6,126 nucleotides of DNA from an uncultured Oscillospiraceae bacterium (GTDB taxonomy: Bacteria; Bacillota; Clostridia; Oscillospirales; Oscillospiraceae). The stretch spans positions 1 through 6,126 of the forward strand of contig CAAGIT010000181.1 in assembly GCA_900769995.1 (NCBI GenBank), in the 5' to 3' direction. Below the pieces are notes generated by a model, which saw only the letters and a program-made list of their open reading frames with translations, was not told the origin of the DNA and searched no databases. Both the position numbers and the translations under genes were made by a program. Shown here piece after piece: positions 5,816 through 6,126 of this stretch (position 1 is its first letter; each line of letters opens with the position of its first letter).

Positions 5816-6126
5816 ATGAAGCATCAAAACATCAATCGCATGGTCAGCATCGCATTGCTGGCCGCAGTGGTGATCGTCCTGCAAATGCTTTCAGGCATCA
5901 TCAAAATCGGCACCTTTTCCATCACATTGACCATGATCCCCATTATGGTCGGAGCCGCGTTTTTCGGGCCGTCGGCCGGCGCGATCTTAGGTACAGTGTT
6001 TGGACTGGTCGTCTATATCAATTGCGTCACCGGCTTTGACGTGGGCGGTGAAATGATCTTTTTGGCAAATCCGTTTCTCTGCTTCTTGGTCTGTGTCGGC
6101 AAGGGAGCACTTTCCGGCTGGTGCGC
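5816..6126 (+). CDS. ECF transporter S component, partial (cut by window edge)
   Basis: Translation from the ATG at 5816 stays open to the window edge, giving the first 103 residues of an integral membrane protein beginning MKHQNINRMVSIALLAAVV. The pattern, a hydrophobic helix with LLAAVVIVLQML, then IKIGTFSITLTMIPIMVGAAFFGPSAGAILGTVFGLV (about residues 29-65), is typical of substrate-binding S components of energy-coupling factor importers, which take up vitamins or other micronutrients with a shared EcfA/EcfA'/EcfT module. The IG.FSITLTMIP.M.GA..FGP..GA..G...G run is the recognisable feature. The start is supported by AGGAGG at 5802-5807, eight bases upstream. The substrate cannot be told from this half, no ECF ATPase or T component is in view, and no riboswitch I recognise precedes it. 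Confidence 0.8.
   Translation, partial: MKHQNINRMVSIALLAAVVIVLQMLSGIIKIGTFSITLTMIPIMVGAAFFGPSAGAILGTVFGLVVYINCVTGFDVGGEMIFLANPFLCFLVCVGKGALSGWC

Overview
The window looks like chromosomal housekeeping DNA from a Gram-positive, low-to-moderate GC bacterium, most likely a clostridial Firmicute (Oscillospiraceae/Ruminococcaceae-like). That placement is inference from gene content: a four-domain S1 protein, a small four-cysteine TSCPD protein, a TepA-type ClpP-fold protein close to a SpoIIIE/FtsK translocase, and an ECF transporter S component. Strong AGGAGG-type ribosome binding sites agree with it. No rRNA, tRNA, CRISPR array, insertion sequence or phage gene is visible.

Layout, left to right. 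Positions 22-1146 (+) encode a ribosomal protein S1-like RNA-binding protein. A near-perfect hairpin with T-runs on both sides (about 1150-1196) separates it from a convergent small gene at 1195-1443 (-), a four-cysteine TSCPD-domain protein of unknown function with a clear extended -10 promoter at 1469-1496. Diverging from that gene is a TepA/ClpP-fold serine peptidase homologue (1561-2238, +). After a 111-bp gap holding an extended -10 promoter and a short leader hairpin comes a TTG-started UppP/BacA-like membrane protein (2350-3189, +). Only 15 bp later starts a full-length FtsK/SpoIIIE DNA translocase (3205-5739, +), so these two are probably one operon. The window ends inside an ECF-type S component (5816 to the edge, +).

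How they fit together. The tepA-spoIIIE proximity resembles the arrangement in Bacillus subtilis, where tepA lies just upstream of spoIIIE. Here the gene between them is a UppP-like protein. The translocase pumps DNA at the division or sporulation septum. The UppP family normally recycles the undecaprenyl carrier for wall synthesis, so a link to septum or envelope work is plausible but is inference. The most notable point is that this UppP-like protein lacks several signature active-site residues of the family (first Glu of the ExxxE motif, Ser of the PVSSTGH motif, Arg of the PGxSRSG motif). It may therefore be a non-catalytic or repurposed paralogue. I see no convincing new multi-gene system; the rest is conserved chromosomal content.
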